Below, one piece after another: positions 1 through 7,485 of a stretch of 64,000 bases of DNA. The DNA is taken from assembly GCF_026130545.1 (NCBI RefSeq), contig NZ_JAMOIM010000006.1, positions 62,001 to 126,000 on the forward strand, read 5' to 3'. The notes below the pieces were generated by a model. The model worked only from the letters and a program-made list of their open reading frames with translations, made no database searches and was not told the origin of the DNA. The position numbers and the translations under genes are program-made. The stretch is from Lichenifustis flavocetrariae (GTDB lineage Bacteria > Pseudomonadota > Alphaproteobacteria > Rhizobiales > Beijerinckiaceae). Numbering within the stretch: the stretch's first letter is position 1; each line of letters starts with the position of its first letter.

Positions 1-129
1 CAGCACCATCTCGACGGGTGGTTCGCGCATGATGGGGCTGTGGCGCGGTGGCTCGACGCCTTCCTGGGCTTTTGGATCACGCGGGGGCGCGAGAGCTCTC
101 GGCCCGGTCACGCTGTCGCGGCCGAGCAT
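1..129 (-). CDS. Possible N-terminal part of an unidentified protein, cut by the window edge
   Basis: A frame opens at an ATG (127-129, minus) and stays open for 43 codons to the window edge. An in-frame TGA lies 17 codons upstream of the ATG, so this is the first plausible start. The peptide begins MLGRDSVTGPRALAPP and is proline- and arginine-rich with no recognisable domain. A weak GAAGG lies just before the ATG. It would be read in the same direction as the EamA transporter. It could equally be a chance open frame, because the visible part is short and GC-rich. Confidence 0.3.
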   Translation of the reverse strand, partial: MLGRDSVTGPRALAPPRDPKAQEGVEPPRHSPIMREPPVEMVL

Positions 130-311
130 GCCTTCGGGGCGAGTGCGCGAGAACCGCTGGAGGTTGGTTGATCAGCGATCGTTCTGGAACTGTATACGCA
201 TGCCTTCGGGAGCGCACATCGCGACGTCATTGGAGCGGTTTGGGAGCCTTCCTGACATCATGAGTCAGGAGGCTTATCCATCGCACGTACCTCTCGGCGC
301 ACGTTGTCCCA

Positions 312-1211
312 TCATGCGATTGGGGCTTCGCAGTGGGGGTCCTGCGGCGCGAGGCGTTCGCGCAGCCACACCAGCGCACCGCTCGCAACGATAAGACCGA
401 TGCCGATGCACATCTCGTGGGTCGGTATATCGCCCCAGATCAGCCAGCCCAGCAAAACGGCCCAGATGATCGACGTATAGTGGAACGGCGCCAGCACCGA
501 GGCCTGGGCAAGGCTCAGCGCCTTGTTGATACTGATGAAACAGATCATCGAAATGAACCCGACGAGCAGCATCAGGCCGCAATCCAAAAGGCTGGGCTGA
601 ACCCAGGCTCCGAGGCTCGTTACGGCTCCAACGACGGCTGCGCCCATGAATTGCCACGCGACGAGACTGAGCCAATGCGTCTGCCGCAATCCGCGGGTGA
701 TGACGATCGCGGTCGCGAACATGAGGGAGCCAGCGAGGGCGATGAACGCGGCCGGAGACAGGGAGGCGCCAGAGGGGTGAAGCGCCACCACGACCCCCGC
801 AAATCCCACAACCACCGCCAGAGCCTTCCAAGGGCCGATCGGCTCCCGCAGCGTCAACATGGCCAGCAGTGTCACCAAGAGGGGAGCCGCGAGATAGAAG
901 GTCATCACGTCGGCGAGGGGAAGGCTGCGAGTTGCGAAATAGAACGCAAAGCTGTCGCCGGCCATGATCAGCACCCGGATCGCGTGGAGACCCAGTTGGT
1001 TCGGTCGTCGCAAACTCGCCGGATCGCGGACCAGCATCGGCACGAGAAACAGACCCGCGCCGCAGGAACGGATGAGCATGATCTCGCCCACCGGATAGCC
1101 GGTCACCAGCCACTTTCCTAAGGCGTCATTGACGGCGAAAAAGAAAACACCGGCCGAGAACAAGGAGATCGCGAGACTGGTCTGTCGGGATGCGGTCGCT
1201 TCAGGTGTCAT
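312..1211 (-). CDS. EamA/DMT-family inner-membrane transporter
   Basis: The 299-residue product has about ten hydrophobic segments arranged as two five-helix EamA repeats, the layout of the drug/metabolite transporter superfamily. Signature stretches include the AVNDALGKWLV region near the N-terminus and the TFYLAAPLLVTLLA segment of the first repeat. The family exports or takes up small metabolites; the substrate cannot be read from the sequence. I chose the ATG starting MTPEATASRQ because upstream in-frame sequence is basic and unlike a membrane-protein N-terminus. The gene stands alone, with a small secreted-protein gene upstream on the same strand. Confidence 0.9.
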   Translation of the reverse strand: MTPEATASRQTSLAISLFSAGVFFFAVNDALGKWLVTGYPVGEIMLIRSCGAGLFLVPMLVRDPASLRRPNQLGLHAIRVLIMAGDSFAFYFATRSLPLADVMTFYLAAPLLVTLLAMLTLREPIGPWKALAVVVGFAGVVVALHPSGASLSPAAFIALAGSLMFATAIVITRGLRQTHWLSLVAWQFMGAAVVGAVTSLGAWVQPSLLDCGLMLLVGFISMICFISINKALSLAQASVLAPFHYTSIIWAVLLGWLIWGDIPTHEMCIGIGLIVASGALVWLRERLAPQDPHCEAPIA

Positions 1212-1266
1212 GCGCCCTCTATAGCGCCTTGCCGTCGCATCCGCGAACCGCAACGGATTCGCAAAA

Positions 1267-1530
1267 CTATTTCGAGAATATTCCGTTTTGATTCCAATTG
1301 CACCGGCGATCCGCGACTTTGTAATAGTCCGGGTCACACGGAGAGGAGTCCGCTTCACACATTTTCACGCAGCTGCCGCCGTGGCTCCAAGGGGTCGGCA
1401 GCGCATCGACAGGCGTGCCTGGAACGGAGAGGCGCGGATCCTGAACCGTATGGCGATATCCCTGTGCCGAAGCCGAGGATGCCGTCACCGACACAACCAT
1501 CATCATGAAGATCGCGCGAACCCGTGTCAC
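1267..1530 (-). CDS. Small secreted four-cysteine protein, function unknown
   Basis: About 87 residues from a GTG start. The N-terminus reads VTRVRAIFMMMVVSVTASSASAQG, a basic end followed by a hydrophobic stretch and an ASA-Q cleavage-like site, so export by Sec is likely. The mature part of about 60 residues carries four cysteines in its C-terminal half (GGSCVKMC, SSPCDPDYY, DRRCNW), enough for two disulfides. I do not recognise the family. An in-frame ATG eight codons downstream (1506) is an alternative start but would remove the basic residues of the signal peptide. Confidence 0.6.
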   Translation of the reverse strand: MTRVRAIFMMMVVSVTASSASAQGYRHTVQDPRLSVPGTPVDALPTPWSHGGSCVKMCEADSSPCDPDYYKVADRRCNWNQNGIFSK

Positions 1531-1635
1531 TGCGTGAGCACTCCACCCCGGATCGGGAGGAGCAGACCCGACATGCATCTGCGCCGCCACTAGATCTTTC
1601 AACCCTTGACCAGGCAGTTCCGTTCCGACGCGGGC

Positions 1636-2175
1636 CTACTTGGGTGCCAGAACCATGACCATCTGCCGGCCTTCCAACGAAGGCTCGGACTCGACCTTGG
1701 CGATCGCCAAGGTTTCGGACTTCACCCGATCGAGCAACCGGAACCCGATGTCCTGATGGGCCATTTCGCGGCCGCGAAACCGCAGCGTGATCTTGACCTT
1801 GTCACCTTCGTCGAAGAAGCGCTGCACGGCCTTCATCTTCACGTCGTAATCATGCTCGTCGATGCCGGGACGAAGCTTGATTTCCTTCACTTCGACGATC
1901 TTCTGCCGCTTCCGTGCCTCGGCCGACTTCTTCTGTTCAAGAAAGCGGAACTTGCCGTAATCCAGAACTTTGCAGACAGGCGGATTTGCGTTGGGCACGA
2001 TCTCGACGAGGTCGAGGCCGGCCTCTTCGGCCACGCGCTGGGCTTCGAGGATGTCGGTGACGCCGCGGTTCTGCCCGTCCGCGTCGATCAGCTGTACTTC
2101 ACGTACACGAATGTCACGGTTGATCCGGGGTCCCTCTTTCTGGGGAGCCGCAGTGGCTTTCATAGGTCGACGAAT
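1636..2175 (-). CDS. infC: Translation initiation factor IF-3, AUU start
   Basis: IF-3 binds the 30S subunit, keeps it apart from 50S and checks start-codon choice. The product matches the family over its whole length: the N-domain ([17 protein letters not shown]), the lysine-rich linker ([27 protein letters not shown]) and the C-domain ([13 protein letters not shown]). The first ATG (2161-2163) lacks a well-placed Shine-Dalgarno, but four codons upstream an in-frame ATT (2173-2175) follows an AGGAGGA with about five bases between. Starting there gives 179 residues beginning [12 protein letters not shown], close to the 180 of E. coli IF-3. An AUU start is the known device by which IF-3 represses its own translation. 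A perfect hairpin lies in the leader. Confidence 0.97.
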   Translation of the reverse strand: MRRPMKATAAPQKEGPRINRDIRVREVQLIDADGQNRGVTDILEAQRVAEEAGLDLVEIVPNANPPVCKVLDYGKFRFLEQKKSAEARKRQKIVEVKEIKLRPGIDEHDYDVKMKAVQRFFDEGDKVKITLRFRGREMAHQDIGFRLLDRVKSETLAIAKVESEPSLEGRQMVMVLAPK

Positions 2176-2180
2176 GGGGT

Positions 2181-2187
2181 CCTCCTG
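2181..2187 (-). promoter_or_regulatory. Strong Shine-Dalgarno paired with the AUU start of infC
   Basis: The minus strand reads AGGAGGA, then ACCCC or a base fewer, then ATT. The spacing is ideal for the ATT and too long for the ATG 12 bases further on. This decides the infC start and implies IF-3 autoregulation through discrimination against AUU. Confidence 0.85.
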
Positions 2188-2217
2188 GCGTGATCGCTAA
2201 CAGCAAACGCGAAACAT

Positions 2218-2238
2218 CCCCGCAGCAGCACTGCGGGG
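2218..2238 (-). promoter_or_regulatory. Perfect 8-bp hairpin in the infC leader
   Basis: CCCCGCAG pairs with CTGCGGGG around a five-base loop, about 45 bases upstream of the infC start. There is no U-run after it on the minus strand, only AUGUUUCG, so it is not a classical terminator. It may be a leader structure or a remnant of a factor-dependent stop; its role is unknown. Confidence 0.5.
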
Positions 2239-2344
2239 CTCAATTGAGTAAGATTGTCTCACCGCCAGCGCAAGTCAATCCCCTCTCGCAAAGAATGCGG
2301 AGGGACCTGCAGAAAATCGGCTGCCGGCCGGACGAATCCGGCGT

Positions 2345-2788
2345 TCACTTCAGATCGTCGGGGACCTTGCCGCCATTGGCGGCGAGCTTCTGCATGACCT
2401 GCTTGTGCAGCCAGATGTTCATGCTGGCCGAATCTTCCATCGAGCCCGAGTAATGGAGTTCCTTCGCAAGTTCCTGACGATTCGAGAGGCTGCTGTCGAG
2501 ATCGAGAAGCTTCATGAGATCGACGATCGAATGTTGCCAGTCGAGCTTCTGCGACGACTTCGACGCGAGATCTGTCAGCACCGCTCCGACATCGACCGGC
2601 GCCTGGGCCGCCGTCCCGCTGGACGCCGGGGGGGTGGCACCGCTTGTCTGCCCCGGTGACGGCGCGGCCGAGCTTGGATTGTTAAACGAGCTGGGGGCTG
2701 GCGCGGCAGGCGAGGAAGGCGCGCTCGGCGCCGGCGCGGCGCTGGCATGGTTGAAGATCTTGTTCATGATCGAGCCGAAAATGCTCAT
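2345..2788 (-). CDS. DUF3597-domain protein
   Basis: The 147-residue product begins MSIFGSIMNKIF, followed by an Ala/Pro/Ser-rich linker (about residues 14-65) and a C-terminal domain with the blocks VDVGAVLTDLA, QKLDWQHSIVDLMKLLDLDSS and SASMNIWLHKQVMQKLAANGG. This arrangement is typical of DUF3597, a family of unknown function with a LysM-neighbour-like fold. No signal peptide or membrane segment is seen. A GAGGAGGA precedes the ATG. Downstream on the minus strand a short hairpin with a TTCG loop (GCCGGA/TCCGGC) lies just after the stop and may help end transcription ahead of infC. Confidence 0.9.
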   Translation of the reverse strand: MSIFGSIMNKIFNHASAAPAPSAPSSPAAPAPSSFNNPSSAAPSPGQTSGATPPASSGTAAQAPVDVGAVLTDLASKSSQKLDWQHSIVDLMKLLDLDSSLSNRQELAKELHYSGSMEDSASMNIWLHKQVMQKLAANGGKVPDDLK

Positions 2789-2940
2789 GGGGTTTGGTCC
2801 TCCTCGTTGCGTTGACCCTTGAACTCCTGAATGCGGCGGTTTGTTACACGCGTGACACCACGCCAGGGTTTGTTGGCATTTGAGCGACGTGAACGATAGA
2901 GTTCGTTATCGACCTCATGGTCGCTAGAGGAAGGAACAGA

Positions 2941-4401
2941 ATGACGAGCCGTGTCATCCCGGTCGAGCCGTTCACGTTGGTCGTATTCGGCGGAACCGGC
3001 GATTTGTCCCGCCGCAAAATCCTGCCGGCGCTGTTCCACCGGGACGCCGCCGGACAACTCCCCGTAGAAGCCCGCATCATCGGCGTCTCCCGGCGCGTCT
3101 TGGACCGGGAAGCCTTCAGGGGCTTCGCCCGGGAGGCCCTGACGGATCACGTGGCCGCCGCGCATCTCGACATGAGCCTGCTTGAGAAATTCCTCGAACG
3201 GATCGACTACATTGCGGCCGACGCGACCGAGGACGAGGGATGGAGCCGGCTCGGCACGCTGCTGGAGCAGCGCGACGACATCAAGGTGTTCTATCTGGCG
3301 ACCACGCCGGAACTCTTCGCGCCGATCTCGAAGCGCCTGGGCTCGCAGGGTCTCGTCGGACGCAACACCCGGATCGTGCTCGAAAAGCCGATCGGTAAGA
3401 ATTTCCAGTCCGCCCTCGCGGTCAATTCCGAAATCGGCAAGGTCTTTCCTGAGGACAGCATCTATCGGATCGATCATTACCTCGGCAAGGAAACCGTCCA
3501 GAACCTGATGGCGTTGCGCTTTGCCAATGCGTTGTTCGAGCCGCTGTGGACAGCCGCGCGCATCGACCACGTCCAAATCTCGGTCGCCGAGGAACTCGGG
3601 GTCGAAGGGCGCGCGGGCTATTACGATACGGCCGGAGCCATGCGCGACATGGTGCAGAACCATATCCTCCAGTTGCTCTGTCTCGTCGCCATGGAGCCGC
3701 CGACCTCCATTGCCGCGGATTCCGTGCGCGACGAGAAGCTCAAGGTCTTGAAGGCCTTGAAGCCGATCAATACGTCGAATGCGTCGGTCCTGACGGTTCG
3801 GGGGCAGTACCGGGCCGGCGCCTCGGCCGGAGGCGCCGTGGCGGGATATCTCGACGAACTCGGCCACCCGAGCACCACCGAGACGTTTGTGGCCATCAAG
3901 GCGGAAATCGGCAATTGGCGCTGGAACGGGGTTCCGTTCTACCTGCGGACCGGCAAGCGGCTGCCGTCGCGCGTCTCCGAGATCATGGTGCAGTTCAGGG
4001 CCGTGCCGCATTCCGTATTCGACAGCCCGCCCGAGCCGAACCGCCTCGTGATCCGGCTGCAGCCCGATGAGGGCGTCAAGCTTTGGCTGATGATCAAGGA
4101 TCCGGGACCGGGCGGCATGCGGCTCCAGCACGTCCCGCTCGACATGAGCTTCGCGCAGGCCTTTAGCGTGCGCAATCCCGACGCCTATGAGCGACTGATC
4201 CTTGACGTGGTCCGAGGCAACCAGACCCTGTTCATGCGGCGCGACGAGGTGGAGGCGGCCTGGACCTGGATCGATCCGATCATCGAGGCATGGCAGTCCT
4301 CGAACGAAGCCCCCAAGCCTTACGTGGCCGGCACCTGGGGCCCGTCGGCGGCTGTCGCCCTCACGGAGCGGGACGGACGCAGCTGGTACGAGGGCGCCTG
4401 A
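2941..4401 (+). CDS. zwf: Glucose-6-phosphate 1-dehydrogenase
   Basis: It oxidises glucose 6-phosphate to 6-phosphogluconolactone with NADP, feeding the pentose-phosphate and Entner-Doudoroff routes in the cytosol. The 486-residue length is normal. The N-terminal nucleotide fold has GGTGDLSRRK at residues 17-26; the active-site block RIDHYLGKE lies at 176-184, with the EKPIGKN substrate-binding segment at 149-155. The ATG at 2941 was chosen because GGAAGGAA sits seven bases upstream; an earlier ATG at 2917 has none. The gene stands alone: the usual companions pgl and edd are not adjacent. Its stop codon abuts the stop of the convergent DUF6165 gene with no spacer. Confidence 0.97.
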   Translation: MTSRVIPVEPFTLVVFGGTGDLSRRKILPALFHRDAAGQLPVEARIIGVSRRVLDREAFRGFAREALTDHVAAAHLDMSLLEKFLERIDYIAADATEDEGWSRLGTLLEQRDDIKVFYLATTPELFAPISKRLGSQGLVGRNTRIVLEKPIGKNFQSALAVNSEIGKVFPEDSIYRIDHYLGKETVQNLMALRFANALFEPLWTAARIDHVQISVAEELGVEGRAGYYDTAGAMRDMVQNHILQLLCLVAMEPPTSIAADSVRDEKLKVLKALKPINTSNASVLTVRGQYRAGASAGGAVAGYLDELGHPSTTETFVAIKAEIGNWRWNGVPFYLRTGKRLPSRVSEIMVQFRAVPHSVFDSPPEPNRLVIRLQPDEGVKLWLMIKDPGPGGMRLQHVPLDMSFAQAFSVRNPDAYERLILDVVRGNQTLFMRRDEVEAAWTWIDPIIEAWQSSNEAPKPYVAGTWGPSAAVALTERDGRSWYEGA

Positions 4402-4869
4402 TCAGGCGCTCGCGGCATAGGACTTCTCTTCGACGATCGAGGCGCCGGTCAAGACATTGATCTCCTTCTTGACGGCGGCGCGGCGGTCATTGGTCTTGTA
4501 GACGGCGCGGGCGAGCGCCACGAAGGCCGGGCCGAAATCCCTTGCCTTCTCGCAAGCCCGGATGTCGTCCTCGATCTCCCAGAGCTGTGTGTTGATGCGC
4601 ATCAGCTCCCCTTCGAGCCGCTGCAATTCGGCATGCTGTGGGAGATGGATCTGGCGGGCGCGGTCGAGGGCGGCGAGTTCATAATGCACGTTGGCGAGGC
4701 GGGCGGGGTCGCCGATCCGCTCCGCCTTGATGCGCAGAATCGTGATCTTGTCGATCAACTCGCCGGCGCCGATCTCGACCATAAGGGAGGCGGCCGGGCA
4801 CGTCTCACGCGACACCGCGATGGGTCCTGCTTCACGCGAGCCGTGATCCTCAGGAGTGTAAGGCATCAT
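4402..4869 (-). CDS. DUF6165 family protein, last gene of the flagellar block
   Basis: About 155 residues, cytosolic by appearance. The conserved block is VEIGAGELIDKITILRIKAERIGDPARLANV followed by a long helical region rich in R/E/Q (about residues 65-115), which fits DUF6165, a family of unknown function. The chosen start is the first of two adjacent ATGs, with GAGGGTAG just upstream inside the end of fliQ. The seven-base gap to fliQ suggests co-transcription with the flagellar genes. In related bacteria flhA usually follows fliQ; here this gene occupies that place. The gene ends exactly against zwf, read from the other strand. Confidence 0.8.
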   Translation of the reverse strand: MMPYTPEDHGSREAGPIAVSRETCPAASLMVEIGAGELIDKITILRIKAERIGDPARLANVHYELAALDRARQIHLPQHAELQRLEGELMRINTQLWEIEDDIRACEKARDFGPAFVALARAVYKTNDRRAAVKKEINVLTGASIVEEKSYAASA

Positions 4870-4876
4870 TCTACCC

Positions 4877-5143
4877 TCATCGTCCCGTCTCGATATGCGC
4901 ATAGACCTCTTCGGTGAAGATGAAGATATGCGACCCGATGAATGTCGCGGTCAGGCTGAGCACGACCAGCACCGCGATGATCTTCGGCACGAAAGTTAGC
5001 GTCATTTCCTGAATCTGCGTCAAGGCTTGGAACAGGGCCACGATCAACCCGACCACCATGGCGGCCAGCACGGCCGGGCCGGCCGCCAGCACGACCGTCC
5101 AGATCGCGCCTTGGATCAGATTGAGCGCGTCCGCCTCGTTCAT
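4877..5143 (-). CDS. fliQ: Flagellar export gate protein FliQ
   Basis: FliQ is a small membrane subunit of the flagellar type III export gate, working with FliP and FliR. The 88-residue product has the expected two transmembrane helices (about residues 14-37 and 52-75) linked by the conserved segment ALTQIQEMTLTFVPKI. Length and pattern match the family throughout. Its ATG overlaps the flgD stop by four bases (ATGA), so it is likely translated by coupling. The other gate genes (fliP, fliR, flhA, flhB) are not in the window. Confidence 0.96.
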   Translation of the reverse strand: MNEADALNLIQGAIWTVVLAAGPAVLAAMVVGLIVALFQALTQIQEMTLTFVPKIIAVLVVLSLTATFIGSHIFIFTEEVYAHIETGR

Positions 5144-5589
5144 GAGCCGGTGCCGGTCGCTGTTCCTGTCGTGGTGCCGCTGACCGTGATCGTGTTGTCG
5201 AGCGTGATCTTCGTGCCGTTGGCCAGCGTCGCCTTGGCGGTGCCATCCGTCGCCAAGGCGACGGATTGAACCACGCCCGAGACACTGCTGTTGGACGAGG
5301 ACGCGATGGTCTTGCCGATCAGGTTCTCGGCCTGAGTGAGCGATGAGGTCGTCAGCAAGGTGCTGAGCTTGCTGTTGGTCTGCACCCCTTGCTCGACATT
5401 CGAGAAGGACGCCAGCTGGCTCATATACTGGGTCGGGTCGGTCGGGCTGGTCGGGTCCTGGTTCTTCATCTCCTGGATGAGGAGCTGCAGAAAGGAATTG
5501 TAGTCGACGGTCGGGCTCGAAGAACTCGTGCTCGACGCGCTTGATCCAGCCGAGGAGGACGAGGTCGGCGAGGTGACGGGGGTAACCAT
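5140..5589 (-). CDS. flgD: Flagellar hook assembly scaffold FlgD
   Basis: FlgD caps the growing hook and is discarded when the hook is complete. The 149-residue product starts with a Ser/Thr-rich tract (residues 1-27), then the conserved N-terminal block VDYNSFLQLLIQEMKNQDPTSPTDPTQYMSQLASFSNVEQ, which is diagnostic. The C-terminal part is short and Thr/Ser/Gly-rich and lacks the full Tudor/FNIII region of enterobacterial FlgD, as is common in rhizobia. It lies between flbT and fliQ and overlaps fliQ by four bases. Confidence 0.95.
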   Translation of the reverse strand: MVTPVTSPTSSSSAGSSASSTSSSSPTVDYNSFLQLLIQEMKNQDPTSPTDPTQYMSQLASFSNVEQGVQTNSKLSTLLTTSSLTQAENLIGKTIASSSNSSVSGVVQSVALATDGTAKATLANGTKITLDNTITVSGTTTGTATGTGS

Positions 5590-5627
5590 GGGTGAACCTC
5601 GTTAATCGCGCGCGACGGCGCTTCCGC

Positions 5628-6035
5628 TTAAGATGCTTGCGCGAGCGCGGGCCGTTGCCCGTCGATCAATTGCTGCTCGTTCGGGAGAAGCGACCGGATC
5701 ACCTTGAGGGCCTCGAAATGGCGCTTCCGGGACACGAGCCCCGAGATGCGGGCCAGACCTTCCAGGATCGTCACATCTCGATAGACACCCGCCATGGCGA
5801 TGCACTGCTGATCGAAGACCGTGTGATTGATGGCGAGATCGGTCGGTTCCATCAGCATCAGCTGGACGATGTAGTAGAGCTGCCGCATGGGTGTGGTCGC
5901 CTCGGCCTCCCCCATGACGTGCGCCTGAAGCAGGAACACGGCATCGTTCAGAAGCTCGATCGAGACCTTGCGGTCCGGCTTCAACACGGCCCCGTTGATG
6001 TAGATCTTTTCGTTGGCTCGAAGCGTAATGTGCAT
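5628..6035 (-). CDS. flbT: Flagellin regulator FlbT
   Basis: FlbT is an alphaproteobacterial post-transcriptional regulator of flagellin synthesis; in Caulobacter it destabilises flagellin mRNA when hook assembly is incomplete. The 135-residue product carries family blocks RANEKIYINGAVLKPDRKV near the N-terminus and RQLYYIVQLMLMEP in the middle, and aligns over the full usual length. It sits next to flaF, its usual partner and antagonist. No flagellin gene lies in the window, so its target is elsewhere. Confidence 0.96.
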   Translation of the reverse strand: MHITLRANEKIYINGAVLKPDRKVSIELLNDAVFLLQAHVMGEAEATTPMRQLYYIVQLMLMEPTDLAINHTVFDQQCIAMAGVYRDVTILEGLARISGLVSRKRHFEALKVIRSLLPNEQQLIDGQRPALAQAS

Positions 6036-6044
6036 CTCTATGCC

Positions 6045-6392
6045 TTATGCCAATCCGTCCCGGATGATGCCGCAGATGTCGGCTAGCGACGTGAAATCAC
6101 GCGACTCGCCCGCGGAGATCCGCGTGACTTCCGCAATGACGCCAAGCCCAACCGAAATGAGGTCGGCGCGTAATTCAGGTGGTAGATCGTTGTCGGGGCT
6201 GCTCAGCGACTTGATGAAGATGGCCCAAAGCTGCGACACGAATTCGAGTGCTTCGTTCTCCTGCTGCGAATGCGGTTCGCCCTTTGCGGCCGCGTGCAGG
6301 AGGTCGACCGCGTGATCGAGCGCGCGCCGCTCGGCGGCACGCGAATCCGTCACACTGTCGGCAAGAATTTCGGAGTAGGAGTATTGATACAT
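6045..6392 (-). CDS. flaF: Flagellin synthesis regulator FlaF
   Basis: FlaF supports flagellin production and secretion in alphaproteobacteria and acts opposite to FlbT. The 115-residue, mostly helical product begins MYQYSYSEILADS and has the family's ERRALDHAVDLL segment and a C-terminal half rich in acidic residues. The start ATG lies 36 bases after the flgL stop, and flbT follows nine bases downstream, so flgL-flaF-flbT are likely one transcript. Confidence 0.95.
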   Translation of the reverse strand: MYQYSYSEILADSVTDSRAAERRALDHAVDLLHAAAKGEPHSQQENEALEFVSQLWAIFIKSLSSPDNDLPPELRADLISVGLGVIAEVTRISAGESRDFTSLADICGIIRDGLA

Positions 6393-6428
6393 TCCGGTCC
6401 CACGGCCTTTGGTGTCGAACTCTGTCGA

Positions 6429-7475
6429 TTAGCTCAAGTAGTTGACGAGGCTTAGCTTCTGTAGCTGTGCCGTGACTGAGTACGACGCGTTGAGTTGGGT
6501 TTGCAGCTGGGAGAGCTTTGTGGCCAGGTCGTTCTGATCGACGCCTGCCATCGAATCGATCTGCGTCGTGATGATGTCGCTTTGCGCCGACATGGCCGTA
6601 TTGGCGCTGGTCACGGCATTTTGCGAAATCCCCACGCCCGCCTCCATACTGGTGAGGCCCGACAAGGCGGAGTTGACGAGGGTCACGGCGCTCGAAAGCG
6701 CGGCCTGGCTCGCTCCCGAGCCGAAATTGGTGCCGCCGAATTCGGTGATCATCGAATAGGCCTGCGCCAATTGGCGGAACGGCGCCGCATTGGCCGAGAC
6801 CGATGTAGCGATCGTCTGGTTCGGGTAGATCTCGTTCGCGAGAGGCGTGTCCGACGCCGAGGACCAGGACGTGCTGTAGCCTGTCGTCGAGAACAAAGAC
6901 GCGAAGCTCCCGTCAAGGAAGCTCTGCATTGCGGTGCTGCTGATGCCATTTGCATTCGCGGACGTCTGCGAGAACCCGAAGGCGCCCGAGAACGCGGTGT
7001 CGATGGCCGCCTTGTTGGCGGAGGCTGGCGATTGCACATAGGTGGTCACGGGCTGGACCGCCGTGTTGATGCCGGCAAAGATATACTCGCCCGACACCGA
7101 TGTATTGAGAGCGCCCGTCAAAGCCGTCAGTGAACTGATGGCGTTTTGCTGCAGCGTCGAGGTGAAGCCGCCATCGCTCGACGCCGTCGTCAGGGCGGCC
7201 AGAAACGAGGATGCGTTCGTACGGATCGAATCGAGCGCCGTCGTCGTCGTGGACAATCGGGTCGCCGCCAGCGTGTTGTTGGTCTGATAGGTGGTCAGAT
7301 TGGCCTGCTGTTGCTGCAGGCTGACCAATTGGCTCGACAGGGATCCGAGCTTCAAACCCACGTCGGCGTGAACGCCGCTCGAGAGCTCGGTCTGAGCATC
7401 CGAGAGCTGATTCTGAATCTGCATGACACCTTGGCGGCTCGCCATGGTGATCGAGCTGGAGGACACATAGACCAT
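6429..7475 (-). CDS. flgL: Flagellar hook-filament junction protein FlgL (HAP3)
   Basis: FlgL joins hook to filament. The 348-residue product has a flagellin-like N-terminal coiled coil (MASRQGVMQIQNQLSDAQTELSSG) and a matching C-terminal helix (DLATKLSQLQTQLNASYSVTAQLQKLSLVNYL) that would pair in the D0/D1 domains; the middle is Ser/Thr/Ala-rich. GGAGG precedes the ATG. It follows flgK by ten bases, the standard order. It is slightly longer than enterobacterial FlgL. Confidence 0.94.
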   Translation of the reverse strand: MVYVSSSSITMASRQGVMQIQNQLSDAQTELSSGVHADVGLKLGSLSSQLVSLQQQQANLTTYQTNNTLAATRLSTTTTALDSIRTNASSFLAALTTASSDGGFTSTLQQNAISSLTALTGALNTSVSGEYIFAGINTAVQPVTTYVQSPASANKAAIDTAFSGAFGFSQTSANANGISSTAMQSFLDGSFASLFSTTGYSTSWSSASDTPLANEIYPNQTIATSVSANAAPFRQLAQAYSMITEFGGTNFGSGASQAALSSAVTLVNSALSGLTSMEAGVGISQNAVTSANTAMSAQSDIITTQIDSMAGVDQNDLATKLSQLQTQLNASYSVTAQLQKLSLVNYLS

Positions 7476-7485
7476 GACGCGCCTC

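Noticed and set aside
29-394. Open plus-strand frames at the left edge
   Set aside because: Arg/Ser/Gly-rich composition and overlap with the end of the EamA gene on the other strand; no family-like sequence.
2325-2345. GCCGGA-TTCG-TCCGGC hairpin after the DUF3597 gene as intrinsic terminator
   Set aside because: Only six base pairs and no immediate U-run; could just be GC background.
2785-4131. Long minus-strand open frame opposite zwf
   Set aside because: Antisense shadow of zwf, whose motifs and start are clear; the other frame is Asp/Arg/His-rich as expected for a shadow.
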